Positions 15,589 through 23,866 of a stretch of DNA of 34,012 nt are shown piece by piece; position 1 is the first letter of the stretch, and each line of letters starts with the position of its first letter. The DNA comes from Psychrobacillus antarcticus (GTDB lineage: Bacteria > Bacillota > Bacilli > Bacillales_A > Planococcaceae): positions 1-34,012 of the forward strand of contig NZ_JAIZDB010000035.1 in NCBI RefSeq assembly GCF_029533155.1, given 5' to 3'. Made by a program: the position numbers and the translations under genes. The notes beneath the pieces were generated by a model. It was not told where the DNA came from. It searched no databases and saw nothing but the letters and a program-made list of their open reading frames with translations.

Positions 15589-16968
15589 ATGAAAGCTTAT
15601 AAATTAACCTTAACATTTGAAGATATTGAACCACCTGTTTGGAGAAGCTTGATTTTGCCAGCAGGTGCCACATTCAACCGTTTACATGAAACAATTCAAC
15701 GTGTTACGAACTTTAGAAGTGAAATGGAGCCCTACCATTACTTTGCAGTGGAAATAGATGATTTATTCATTACTAATAATGATAGTATTCTAGAGGAATA
15801 CAAAGGGAAAAGGTTTCTAAATAGTCTAGTAAAGCAGTCAAATCGTATTAAATTGGACGACTATTTAGAAAAAAATGAGCAGTTTATATACAATTATGAT
15901 TTTGGCGATGATTGGCGAATTCGTGTAAAACTGGATGAAATCGTCGAGGATTATTACTTTGGATATCCAACACTTCTCGATGGACAAGGAATGGCACCGC
16001 CAGAGGACGTGGGTGGACCACCTGGGTTTGAGGAGTTTTTAAAGGTATATTACGATTCAACACACCCAGATTATTTGTCGATGTTTAGCTGGGCTGAGAG
16101 TCAGGAGTTTCTACCATTAGATATTGCTCACGTGAACGAATCTTTAAAGTATGTTAAATATAAAAAAACGGAATGGGAAAATGTCAATCATCTAAATTAC
16201 AATGTAATATCAGATAAATACCGTGCTTCCGATGTTATCGATATCGATGCAATTTCGAATAAGGATCTCATTATTCAGTATGCATTAGCTTGTGGAAATT
16301 TATATGGACTCTTAGAATATCCGAAGTTCCTGGAAATTTATAATACACAAAACCAAACGTCTCTAACTCACAAGGAATTGATGGTAATACTAAAGGAAAA
16401 CTCTTATAGTAAGCGTCTACACCAAGGCTTTGTTTACTTTAATAATAGTGAGTTGGTCCATGAGGCGTTTGAATATGAGCCAAATATGGAAGGTTTTAGA
16501 GTTGGAGTGAGAGGTAAACCATACTACATCCCAGCAAAACAGGAGCTACTTCGCTATGTGACCGATGATTATGTTGAGAAGACAGTACATCAACGTAAAT
16601 TGGCAAGTATGCTTAAGAAAGACTTTTTCCCTAATAATAATCAAGTGATAGAAGACGAAATGGATGAATTAATTGGCCAATTAAAAGTTAATGAAAATTT
16701 CCAAGAAGTGGTCAAAGCCTTTCTAGCTCGTTTTGAATTTAAAGATATGAAGCAGATCAATGAATACATGCAAGTACTGATGAAAATTGCGAATACTACT
16801 CGCCTTTGGGAAAACAGAGGCCATACACCTGATGAACTATTTCAAATGGAAGTCCATAACTTGGAGCCTCTTACTCCGTTACAAGTATTAGACGGTGGTA
16901 AAGTTGGTAGAAACGATCCATGTACATGTGGCAGTGGAAAGAAATATAAGAAGTGCTGTGGAAAGTAA
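15589..16968 (+). CDS. pRiA4b ORF-3-like protein with C-terminal SEC-C zinc motif
   Basis: 459 residues. Residues 1 to about 175 are the plasmid pRiA4b ORF-3-like domain: IEPPVWRSLILPAGATFNRL, then YDFGDDWRIRVKLD and GGPPGFEEFL, all family landmarks. A helical middle of about 260 residues has no motif I know. The end GRNDPCTCGSGKKYKKCCGK is a SEC-C zinc motif (CxC...CC), found in SecA and in many proteins of unknown role. The ATG at 15589 is preferred, with AGGTGG four bases upstream; an in-frame ATG at 15562 lacks a good site. Function is unknown. Two terminators follow. Confidence 0.88.
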   Translation: MKAYKLTLTFEDIEPPVWRSLILPAGATFNRLHETIQRVTNFRSEMEPYHYFAVEIDDLFITNNDSILEEYKGKRFLNSLVKQSNRIKLDDYLEKNEQFIYNYDFGDDWRIRVKLDEIVEDYYFGYPTLLDGQGMAPPEDVGGPPGFEEFLKVYYDSTHPDYLSMFSWAESQEFLPLDIAHVNESLKYVKYKKTEWENVNHLNYNVISDKYRASDVIDIDAISNKDLIIQYALACGNLYGLLEYPKFLEIYNTQNQTSLTHKELMVILKENSYSKRLHQGFVYFNNSELVHEAFEYEPNMEGFRVGVRGKPYYIPAKQELLRYVTDDYVEKTVHQRKLASMLKKDFFPNNNQVIEDEMDELIGQLKVNENFQEVVKAFLARFEFKDMKQINEYMQVLMKIANTTRLWENRGHTPDELFQMEVHNLEPLTPLQVLDGGKVGRNDPCTCGSGKKYKKCCGK

Positions 16969-16978
16969 ATAGTAAAAC

Positions 16979-17015
16979 GAAGAGCTATCGCATATCAATT
17001 CCGGTAGCTCTTTTT
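16979..17015 (+). terminator. Terminator after the SEC-C protein gene
   Basis: A 10-bp stem AGAGCTATCG / CGGTAGCTCT (16981-16990 with 17002-17011, one G-U pair) and a T-tract. Confidence 0.85.
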
Positions 17016-17040
17016 GTGGCTTTATAGCATAGATTCAATG

Positions 17041-17073
17041 GAACCAAGACTTCTAATCAGTCTTGGTTCTTTT
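17041..17073 (+). terminator. Second terminator
   Basis: A perfect 11-bp stem GAACCAAGACT / AGTCTTGGTTC (17041-17051 with 17059-17069) followed by four T, 26 bp after the previous terminator. Confidence 0.75.
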
Positions 17074-17170
17074 CATTGTCTAATGAGCAAAGTATATACG
17101 TCTTGTCTAAAGTTTTTCAATAAATCACACAAAATTGTACAACATAATAATCGAAAGGTTATACAAACAG

Positions 17171-17199
17171 TTGACAAGTATTTTATATGATGTTATTTT
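17171..17199 (+). promoter_or_regulatory. Promoter of the DUF2177-FakAB-DUF1295 operon
   Basis: A consensus TTGACA (17171-17176), a 17-bp spacer and TATTTT (17194-17199) lie 50 bp before the DUF2177 start codon. Confidence 0.65.
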
Positions 17200-17248
17200 T
17201 ATTTCAACAAGTAATTCGAAATCAAGACTTTATTAGGAGGTAAAGAGA

Positions 17249-17659
17249 ATGTACTATTTGAAAACGTATGTAATAACAATCATTGTATTTTTCTTAATAG
17301 ATATTATATGGCTCGGTTTTATTTCTAAAAATTTATATCAAGAAAAAATAGGACATCTAATGAAAGTGGACGTAAATTGGGTTGCAGCTGGTCTTTTCTA
17401 TCTAGTATTCATAGCAGGTTTACTATTCTTCGTCATTAATCCGGCACTTGCAAAAGATAGTTGGAAGTTTGCACTTTTTGCAGGTGCTTTCTTCGGAATG
17501 ATTACTTACGCAACATACGACATGACGAATTTAGCAACATTAAAGGATTGGCCAATTCAAATTACCATTTTGGATATTGTTTGGGGCACTATATTATGTG
17601 GTCTAACTTCGATGATTACATTCTTCGTCATGAGCCGTTTCGGAGGTGCAGAAGGATGA
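17249..17659 (+). CDS. DUF2177-family membrane protein
   Basis: 136 residues with four membrane spans (about 5-25, 45-66, 73-92, 105-130). The motifs DIIWLGFISKNLYQ and TYDMTNLATLKDWP are those of DUF2177, a family of unknown function. AGGAGG lies ten bases before the ATG. Its stop codon overlaps the start of the fatty-acid kinase-like gene (ATGA), so the two are translationally coupled. The company of a FakAB-like protein and a DUF1295 protein suggests a membrane-lipid role (inference). Confidence 0.85.
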   Translation: MYYLKTYVITIIVFFLIDIIWLGFISKNLYQEKIGHLMKVDVNWVAAGLFYLVFIAGLLFFVINPALAKDSWKFALFAGAFFGMITYATYDMTNLATLKDWPIQITILDIVWGTILCGLTSMITFFVMSRFGGAEG

Positions 17660-19443
17660 CAGTACTATATTTGAATAGCGAAAAACTCTATTTTGGATTT
17701 TTAGCTGGAGCGCGTGAAGTGATAAAGCAAAAAAATGATCTCAATAAAATAAACGTATTTCCAGTCGCAGATGGAGATACTGGGACGAATTTAGCATTTA
17801 CGATGCATGCTATTATCGAAGAAGCGCAAGTACAAAATTCTGCTAAGAAAACGATGGAAACGATTGCCGATGCTGCTTTAGTTGGTGCTAGAGGGAATTC
17901 TGGTATAATCTTTGCACAATTTATTAACGGTTTGTACATGGGCTTAGAAGATAAGGAGGAAATTTCTATCAAGGGATTTTCTCACTCTGTGACAAACGCA
18001 GTATTATATGCACATAAAGCTATTTCGAATCCTGTAGAAGGCACGATGATTACTGTTATGCGAGATTGGGCAAATTCACTAGACCAATTAAAAGATCTAG
18101 CAACAGATTTTTCAGAAGTTTTTTCTAAATCGATGATTATAGCACTTCGATCATTAAAGGATACGCCAAACAAATTAAAGGTTTTAAAAGATGCTTCGGT
18201 TGTAGATTCGGGAGCAAAGGGATTTGTTCATTTCCTAGAAGGGTTTGGACACTTCATTCAAACGGGGAAAAGCAATGAATCGCAAAGTAAAATGGAGCAA
18301 AATATTATCCAAATTGAAAATGCTCATACTCATGATAGCCATGATCTAAGCCACAGATATTGCACAGAAGCACTTGTAAAAGGGAATAACTTAGATTTGG
18401 ATCAGATTAGACTAACACTAAGTGACCTTGGGGATTCTTTAATCGTTGCGGGCAATGAAAACAAAATGCGTATTCACATTCACACAAATACACCTGCTGA
18501 TTTGTTCCATCGTTTAAAAAACTTCGGACAAATTATCCAACAAAAAGCAGATGATATGCAAAGACAATACGAAGCGGGTCATGCGAGGAAGCATAAAATA
18601 GCACTTGTTACGGATTCTATCGCGGACATCCCAAAAGAATTAATGGACAAACATCAAATTCATATGATTCCCTTGAATCTTATCGTTGACGACAGCAATT
18701 ATTTAGATAAATTAACCATAAGCCCAAATTATTTATATGAACTTATGAATCAGGCAAGTCAATATCCAACATCGTCTCAGCCGACGCGAAAGGCTGCAAG
18801 TGAATTCCTAAACTTTGTTTCTACCAATTATGATTCTATTATTGTCGTAACAGTATCCAAGCAAATGAGTGGCACATTCGAAACAATTACAACAGCTGCA
18901 CAAGCGCTACAGAACGCTGGCAAAAAAATAGCAGTCATTGACTCCAAATCTAATTCAGCTGCACAAGGATTAATCGTGCTAAAAGCAGCAGAATTCATCG
19001 AAGAGGGTAAGTCATTTGAAGAAGTTGTATATCAAACAGAAAAAGCAGTGCAAAACACCAAGATATTTGTACATGTAAAAACTTTAAAATACATGGTTAG
19101 ATCTGGTCGAATCAATAAAATAACAGGCTGGGCAGGAAAACTGCTGAATCTAAAGCCGGTCGTTTCTATAGATGAGGAAGGAAAAGGCATCATTATAAGA
19201 AAAGCATTGAGTAACAGCTCCAGTAAGAAAAAAATGGAGGCACTTGTAAAAGAAATAGCGCAAACAAAGAATATATCAAATTACTCCATCGTGCATGCAG
19301 ATGCGGAAGAGCAAGCTGGAGAATATGCCAAGGTGTTTGCTTCGATAATTGGGAAAGAGCCTACTTATATCACTAATATTTCATCCATTGTTGCGATGAA
19401 CGCAGGTGTAGGATGTGTGGCAATTGGGTTAACAACAGAGTAA
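17656..19443 (+). CDS. DAK2-DegV fusion protein, FakA-FakB-like fatty acid kinase
   Basis: 595 residues joining two families. Residues 1-200 are a DhaL/DAK2 kinase domain: NVFPVADGDTGTNLAF (metal and ATP loop, DGDTGTN at 39-45) and GARGNSGIIFAQFINGL. Next comes a FakA middle-domain-like part with HRYCTEALVKG and MRIHIHTNTP. The C-terminal 280 residues are a DegV (FakB) fatty-acid-binding domain: KIALVTDSIADIPKEL, YPTSSQPTRKAASEF and VSKQMSGTFETI. In FakA/FakB systems separate proteins phosphorylate fatty acids held by FakB for phospholipid synthesis; here they form one chain without the FakA C-terminal domain. The start at 17656 (AGAAGG upstream) overlaps the DUF2177 stop; the frame is open further upstream but that part reads DUF2177 out of frame. 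Confidence 0.87.
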   Translation: MTVLYLNSEKLYFGFLAGAREVIKQKNDLNKINVFPVADGDTGTNLAFTMHAIIEEAQVQNSAKKTMETIADAALVGARGNSGIIFAQFINGLYMGLEDKEEISIKGFSHSVTNAVLYAHKAISNPVEGTMITVMRDWANSLDQLKDLATDFSEVFSKSMIIALRSLKDTPNKLKVLKDASVVDSGAKGFVHFLEGFGHFIQTGKSNESQSKMEQNIIQIENAHTHDSHDLSHRYCTEALVKGNNLDLDQIRLTLSDLGDSLIVAGNENKMRIHIHTNTPADLFHRLKNFGQIIQQKADDMQRQYEAGHARKHKIALVTDSIADIPKELMDKHQIHMIPLNLIVDDSNYLDKLTISPNYLYELMNQASQYPTSSQPTRKAASEFLNFVSTNYDSIIVVTVSKQMSGTFETITTAAQALQNAGKKIAVIDSKSNSAAQGLIVLKAAEFIEEGKSFEEVVYQTEKAVQNTKIFVHVKTLKYMVRSGRINKITGWAGKLLNLKPVVSIDEEGKGIIIRKALSNSSSKKKMEALVKEIAQTKNISNYSIVHADAEEQAGEYAKVFASIIGKEPTYITNISSIVAMNAGVGCVAIGLTTE

Positions 19444-19459
19444 AAGGGGATGAACTATT

Positions 19460-20236
19460 ATGAACTTATATGTTGAAATACTACTAGTATTATTGGCATT
19501 TTTCTTTGTCGTATTTTTAATTGGGCAGGCCAAACAGAATAATGGTTTAGTAGATATTGCATGGGGATTAGGTTTTGTTATCGTAGGGATTTATAGCTTT
19601 TTTGCAAGTGAATTTCAAACAGAGCGTGCGGCAGTCATTACTATTTTAGTTGCCTTATGGGGACTTCGTTTAGCGTATTATTTGTTCCAAAGAAATTGGA
19701 GTAAGGATGAAGATTACCGATACGTGAATATGCGTAAACGTTGGGGTACGACTAATACGAAATACATTAAGATGTTTTTAAATGTTTATATTCTTCAGCT
19801 TGTCCTTCTATTTATCATTGCGCAGCCAATCATCACAGTTAACAAATCCTCCGAAATGGGATTAGGTTGGTTAGATTATATTGGTATAGCGATATGGATT
19901 ATTGGATACATTTTCGAAGTAGTAGGGGACATACAGCTTAAAGCATTTATAAGCAAACCAAAAAACAAGGGCAGATTGATGAAGTACGGATTATGGAAAT
20001 ATACACGTCACCCAAATTACTTTGGAGAAGCAACTATGTGGTGGGGAATTTTCATCATTTCGTTATCCGTTCCAAATGGTTGGATAGGCTTTTATAGTCC
20101 ACTAATCATTACATTACTTTTACTGTTTGTTTCGGGTGTTCCATTGCTCGAGAAAAAATACAAAAAGCATTCCGAATGGCCAGAATATGAAAGAGCAACT
20201 AGTAAGTTTGTGCCAATGCCACCTAAACAAGCATAA
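19460..20236 (+). CDS. DUF1295-family membrane protein (steroid 5-alpha-reductase-like)
   Basis: 258 residues with six or seven membrane spans. The C-terminal motif [20 protein letters not shown] is the hallmark of DUF1295 and of the wider isoprenylcysteine methyltransferase/steroid reductase group, where it binds the cofactor. [11 protein letters not shown] near the start also fits. The reaction in bacteria is unknown; reduction or methylation of a lipid is likely. It starts 16 bp after the FakAB-like gene and is probably in its operon. No clear terminator follows before the rlmN promoter. Confidence 0.87.
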   Translation: MNLYVEILLVLLAFFFVVFLIGQAKQNNGLVDIAWGLGFVIVGIYSFFASEFQTERAAVITILVALWGLRLAYYLFQRNWSKDEDYRYVNMRKRWGTTNTKYIKMFLNVYILQLVLLFIIAQPIITVNKSSEMGLGWLDYIGIAIWIIGYIFEVVGDIQLKAFISKPKNKGRLMKYGLWKYTRHPNYFGEATMWWGIFIISLSVPNGWIGFYSPLIITLLLLFVSGVPLLEKKYKKHSEWPEYERATSKFVPMPPKQA

Positions 20237-20296
20237 GCCTGTTTGTTGACGGACTATTCTGTATGTACCTTTTTATTCTCTGTTTGACACTTCAAA

Positions 20297-20305
20297 TGTT
20301 ATAAT
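20297..20305 (+). promoter_or_regulatory. Extended -10 promoter of rlmN
   Basis: TGTTATAAT fits an extended -10 element (TGN-TATAAT), 44 bp before the rlmN start codon. A TTGACA at 20284 is too close to serve this box as a normal -35. Confidence 0.45.
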
Positions 20306-20349
20306 GATATTTATATGTTTAGAAGTTGAATTTAGAGAAGAGGATCGTT

Positions 20350-21417
20350 ATGAATAAAAAATCTATATATGGATTAACATTACAACAACTAATAGAGTGG
20401 CTCGGTGAGCATGGTCACAAAAAGTCTAGAGCAATGCAGGTTTGGAATTGGCTATATAGAAAACGTGTCACGAATTTCAGAGACATGACAGATGTCCATG
20501 AAGAATGTATTCAATTATTGCAAGACCACTATACAATACAAACATTAACGGAACATATAAAGCAGGAAGCGGCCGATGGAACGATGAAGTTTTTGTTTAA
20601 GTTAGAGGATGGAAACTTAATCGAAACCGTTATGATGAGACATAAATATGGGATTTCGGTTTGTGTAACGACACAAGTAGGCTGTAACATAGGCTGTAGT
20701 TTCTGTGCAAGTGGATTACTGGCAAAAAGTCGTGATTTATCAAGTGGAGAAATCGTAGAACAGATTATGAATATCCAATTGCATCTCGATCAACTAGGAC
20801 AAAAAGACATGGTAAGCCATATTGTCGTAATGGGAATTGGAGAGCCATTTGATAATTTTGCAAATCTATTAGACTTTTTAAATGTAGTTATCGAGCATAA
20901 CGGGCTAGCAATAGCAGCTAGGAAAATAACTGTTTCAACGAGTGGTATTGTCAATAAAATCTATGAATTTACAGATACGAAGATTCCAGTAAATTTAGCG
21001 ATATCCTTACATGCTCCCAACAACGAGCTACGCACGAGAATTATGAAAATAAATCGTGCAATGCCAATTGAAAAGCTAATGGAATCCCTAAAATATTATT
21101 TATCCAAAAACAATAGAAGAATTACAATTGAGTATATTTTACTGAAGGACGTAAATGATACAAAAGAGGTAGCGGAGGAGCTTGCCGATTTACTTCATGA
21201 CATAAAAGACCAGCTTTACGTCAATTTGATCCCGTATAATCCTGTCGATGAACATAGCCAGTACCAAAGAAGTGAACAGGATGCAGTACTTTCTTTCTAT
21301 GACATGCTTAAGAAAAGAGGCGTCAATTGCAAAATTCGCCAAGAACATGGAACAGACATTGATGCAGCTTGTGGCCAGTTGAGAAGCAAGCAGCTTAGAA
21401 AGGAAAAAGTGGGTTAA
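20350..21417 (+). CDS. rlmN: 23S rRNA (adenine-C2)-methyltransferase RlmN
   Basis: 355 residues, a radical-SAM enzyme that methylates C2 of A2503 in 23S rRNA and, in some species, A37 of tRNA. The cluster motif is CNIGCSFC (CxxxCxxC) in [26 protein letters not shown] and TVSTSGIV follow; the C-terminal DIDAACGQL holds the methyl-carrying Cys. The N-terminal helical domain [20 protein letters not shown] is typical. It resembles the RlmN group more than Cfr, although [12 protein letters not shown] is shared with both; a second rlmN paralogue elsewhere cannot be excluded. The ATG at 20350 has AGAGGA five bases upstream; the in-frame ATG at 20326 does not. Confidence 0.87.
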   Translation: MNKKSIYGLTLQQLIEWLGEHGHKKSRAMQVWNWLYRKRVTNFRDMTDVHEECIQLLQDHYTIQTLTEHIKQEAADGTMKFLFKLEDGNLIETVMMRHKYGISVCVTTQVGCNIGCSFCASGLLAKSRDLSSGEIVEQIMNIQLHLDQLGQKDMVSHIVVMGIGEPFDNFANLLDFLNVVIEHNGLAIAARKITVSTSGIVNKIYEFTDTKIPVNLAISLHAPNNELRTRIMKINRAMPIEKLMESLKYYLSKNNRRITIEYILLKDVNDTKEVAEELADLLHDIKDQLYVNLIPYNPVDEHSQYQRSEQDAVLSFYDMLKKRGVNCKIRQEHGTDIDAACGQLRSKQLRKEKVG

Positions 21418-21482
21418 TTAGCGTATTAACATTTATTGCAACTTGGAGTTTCCTTGAATTATACGCATGAATATTCTTGTTT

Positions 21483-21519
21483 AAACACTCAGATTAGATC
21501 TTTTAACTGAGTGTTTTTT
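21483..21519 (+). terminator. Terminator of rlmN
   Basis: A perfect 10-bp stem AAACACTCAG / CTGAGTGTTT (21483-21492 with 21507-21516) with a following T-run. Confidence 0.85.
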
Positions 21520-21643
21520 CTATTTCATCTAGATGTAGAAGAGGAAACTATATCTTTGTTTGAAGAAAGATGGCATTTACTTCATGGAGAGCCATTTTAA
21601 TGATACGATATTACTATAAAACTTAGTGGTAGGGGGAGATTCT

Positions 21644-22258
21644 GTGTTTTTGGATAAGCTGAAGAAAGAGCTACATACTAAGCAACCGCTTTTTATAGGA
21701 GAGGACACGGCGCTCCGCTTTGCTGTTTTAATACCACTTGTGCAAGTGGATGACGAATGGCATGTCCTATTCGAGGTGCGTTCATTAACGATGAGAAAGC
21801 AACCAGGGGATATTAGTTTTCCAGGTGGTCGAATTGATCCTACAGATGCATCTCCAATGGAAGCGGCCATACGAGAAACCCATGAAGAGCTAGGGGTCGA
21901 TCCAGCATGCATCCAAGTCCTAAGCCAGATGAGTGCATATATTGCTTCTCCTTCATTTGTTGTCTATCCGTTTGTTGCAACAATTGACCATCACCAAATC
22001 GAAAACTTTAACAAAGAAGAGGTAGAAGCAGTATTTACTATCCCAGTCAGCTGGCTTTTAAGCCACGAGCCCTATATGCACACAGTTTCAGTCCAGCCGA
22101 TGCCCCCTATGGATTTTCCGTACGACAAAATTTTTAACGGCGACAAATACCAATGGAGACCTCGGGCGATCGAAGAATGGTTTTACGAATATGATGAATA
22201 TACGATATGGGGTTTGACAGCTAGAGTGTTGAAGCATTTTGTGGAGACGATAAAATAG
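21644..22258 (+). CDS. NUDIX hydrolase, coenzyme A pyrophosphatase-like (NudL/YeaB group)
   Basis: 204 residues. The NUDIX box is in GGRIDPTDASPMEAAIRETH followed by EELGV; the Asp-rich spacing before it, with the leading FPGGRIDP, is the mark of the CoA pyrophosphatase group (UPF0035), which splits CoA into phosphopantetheine and 3',5'-ADP. RKQPGDISFPGG just before is also standard. The GTG at 21644 was chosen because AGGGGGA lies six bases upstream; an earlier in-frame GTG at 21626 lacks a site. It is a single gene between two terminators, convergent with the osmoprotectant transporter. Confidence 0.87.
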   Translation: MFLDKLKKELHTKQPLFIGEDTALRFAVLIPLVQVDDEWHVLFEVRSLTMRKQPGDISFPGGRIDPTDASPMEAAIRETHEELGVDPACIQVLSQMSAYIASPSFVVYPFVATIDHHQIENFNKEEVEAVFTIPVSWLLSHEPYMHTVSVQPMPPMDFPYDKIFNGDKYQWRPRAIEEWFYEYDEYTIWGLTARVLKHFVETIK

Positions 22259-22266
22259 TACCCAAC

Positions 22267-22302
22267 AAAAAAACCGACTTCCCAAGGGGAAATCGGTTTT
22301 TC
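22267..22302. terminator. Bidirectional terminator
   Basis: A stem of about 14 bp with one mismatch (AAAACCGA...TTCCC with GGGAA...TCGGTTTT) flanked by A and T tracts. It ends the NUDIX gene and the transporter operon on the other strand. Confidence 0.85.
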
Positions 22303-22309
22303 GGCATAT

Positions 22310-23203
22310 CTATTCTTTACTAATGAAGCCAGCATCCTGTAGGAATTCTTTAGCGACAAGTTCAACCATCTGTCCTTCATTATCCACTTTGGCATTCATT
22401 TCTTGCATTGCTGACTCATCTATTTTACCTGCTAATTCTAGCAGTGCTTCCCCGATTTCAGGATACTGTTCTAATATTTCTGTGCGAACTAAAGGAAGAG
22501 CATGGTAAGGTGGGAAGTAACCTTTATCGTCTTCTAACACACGTAAGTCATACATTTGTAGCTGACCATCCGTTGTATAAGAGTTAATAACGTCTACTTC
22601 TTTAGCATTGATAGAGCGATACATGATCCCGTGATCCATTCCTTTTACATCCTTGAATTGAAGATTGTATTCTTTTTGAAACCCTGGTAAACCATCGGGA
22701 CGATCGATAAATTCGAATACTGCACCTAGTATAAAATCATCTGAAACCTTCGCGAAGTCACTAAATGTTTTTACTCCAAGTGACTCAGCTTCTGCTTCGT
22801 CAAGTGCCAATGTATACGTATTGTTAAAACCAAAAGATTCAAGAGCGGTGATACCATCAGCTGAAACTAATTCTTTCGTTTTCGCTAACGTTTCATCAGC
22901 ATTACCGGTAGTTTCTTGATAATAATTAATGACGATCGTGCCAGTATAATCTGGAATAACGTCAATTTTATCATTAAGCATAGCAGTCCACACGACATTA
23001 GATCCACCAAGATTTTCTTTATAGATCACATTAATACCTGTTTTTTCCTCAATTAGTTGTCCCATCAGATTAGATAAAATAATACTTTCCGTATTATTTC
23101 TAGATCCGATGATCAAGGCATCTTCTTCTTTGAATATACATCCAGACAATGTAGTAACTAACAGAAGTAGTGTTAAGCATTTAATAAACATTTTTTTCGT
23201 CAT
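22310..23203 (-). CDS. Osmoprotectant ABC transporter substrate-binding lipoprotein (OpuBC/OpuCC-like)
   Basis: 297 residues. The signal FIKCLTLLLLVTTLSGC ends in a lipobox, so it is a lipoprotein. The type 2 binding fold of the glycine betaine/carnitine/choline group shows in IIGSRNNTESIILSNLMGQL, VIPDYTGTIVINY and NAKEVDVINSYTTDGQLQMY, and DKGYFPPYHALPLVR near the end. The ligand, probably betaine, choline or carnitine, cannot be fixed by eye. It is the last gene of the operon; AAGGTGAT precedes the ATG, and a terminator follows the stop. Confidence 0.9.
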   Translation of the reverse strand: MTKKMFIKCLTLLLLVTTLSGCIFKEEDALIIGSRNNTESIILSNLMGQLIEEKTGINVIYKENLGGSNVVWTAMLNDKIDVIPDYTGTIVINYYQETTGNADETLAKTKELVSADGITALESFGFNNTYTLALDEAEAESLGVKTFSDFAKVSDDFILGAVFEFIDRPDGLPGFQKEYNLQFKDVKGMDHGIMYRSINAKEVDVINSYTTDGQLQMYDLRVLEDDKGYFPPYHALPLVRTEILEQYPEIGEALLELAGKIDESAMQEMNAKVDNEGQMVELVAKEFLQDAGFISKE

Positions 23204-23212
23204 ATGATCACC

Positions 23213-23866
23213 TTATTTTAACCCTTCCGGCGTCGTCCAACGTTCCAGATAAGTGAAGAATATCTCTAATACAATGGCTAACAATGCTGCTGGAATAGCA
23301 CCAAGTAAGATTAACCCATCAATACCGCGAGTAATGCCAAGGAAGATGAAATCTCCAAGACCACCAGCGCCGATAAACGCTGCAAGTGTAGCAGTTCCGA
23401 CGTTTATAACAGCTGCAGTACGTACACCCGCCATAATCATTGGAATTGCTAGAGGAAGTTCGACTTTTAACAGTACTTGAAGACTAGTCATCCCCATACC
23501 TTTCGCAGCTTCTACTGTAGCTTTGTTTACATCTTTAATACCTGTATAGGTGTTTCTGATAATTGGAAGAAGTGAATATAAAAATAGAGCAGCTATTGCT
23601 GTGTTTACACCAATACCGAAAATAGGGATCATGAAACCTAATAGTGCTAAACTCGGAATGGTTTGCATAATTCCAGCCCCGCCGAGCACTACTGTCGTGA
23701 GCTTTGGAACTCGTGTTATTAAGATTCCTAATCCAATTCCAAGTACAATTGCAATTATCATGGAAAAGAAAACTAATTGTATATGAACGGAAGTTGCTTC
23801 TATTACCTCTGACCAGCGCATTTCTGCTTGTTGCATAAATTGTTCCCATATATTTAAATTATTCAT
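23213..23866 (-). CDS. Osmoprotectant ABC transporter permease (OpuBB/OpuCB-like)
   Basis: 217 residues with about five or six spans. The EAA loop is in VEAAKGMGMTSLQVLLKVELP, and the family's TVVLGGAGIMQTIPSLALLG and NVGTATLAAFIGAGGLG are present. The start overlaps the ATPase gene by eight bases, with GGAGGG lying within the last ATPase codons. In OpuB and OpuC a second permease follows the binding protein; none is here, so this one probably works as a homodimer. Confidence 0.9.
   Translation of the reverse strand: MNNLNIWEQFMQQAEMRWSEVIEATSVHIQLVFFSMIIAIVLGIGLGILITRVPKLTTVVLGGAGIMQTIPSLALLGFMIPIFGIGVNTAIAALFLYSLLPIIRNTYTGIKDVNKATVEAAKGMGMTSLQVLLKVELPLAIPMIMAGVRTAAVINVGTATLAAFIGAGGLGDFIFLGITRGIDGLILLGAIPAALLAIVLEIFFTYLERWTTPEGLK

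Noticed and set aside
17461-17655. Upstream part of the open frame of the DAK2-DegV gene
   Set aside because: It overlaps DUF2177 out of frame; the real start at 17656 overlaps the DUF2177 stop codon and follows AGAAGG.
20350-21417. Cfr antibiotic-resistance methyltransferase
   Set aside because: The N-terminal domain, the [13 protein letters not shown] segment and overall similarity fit RlmN; nothing points to Cfr-type C8 methylation.
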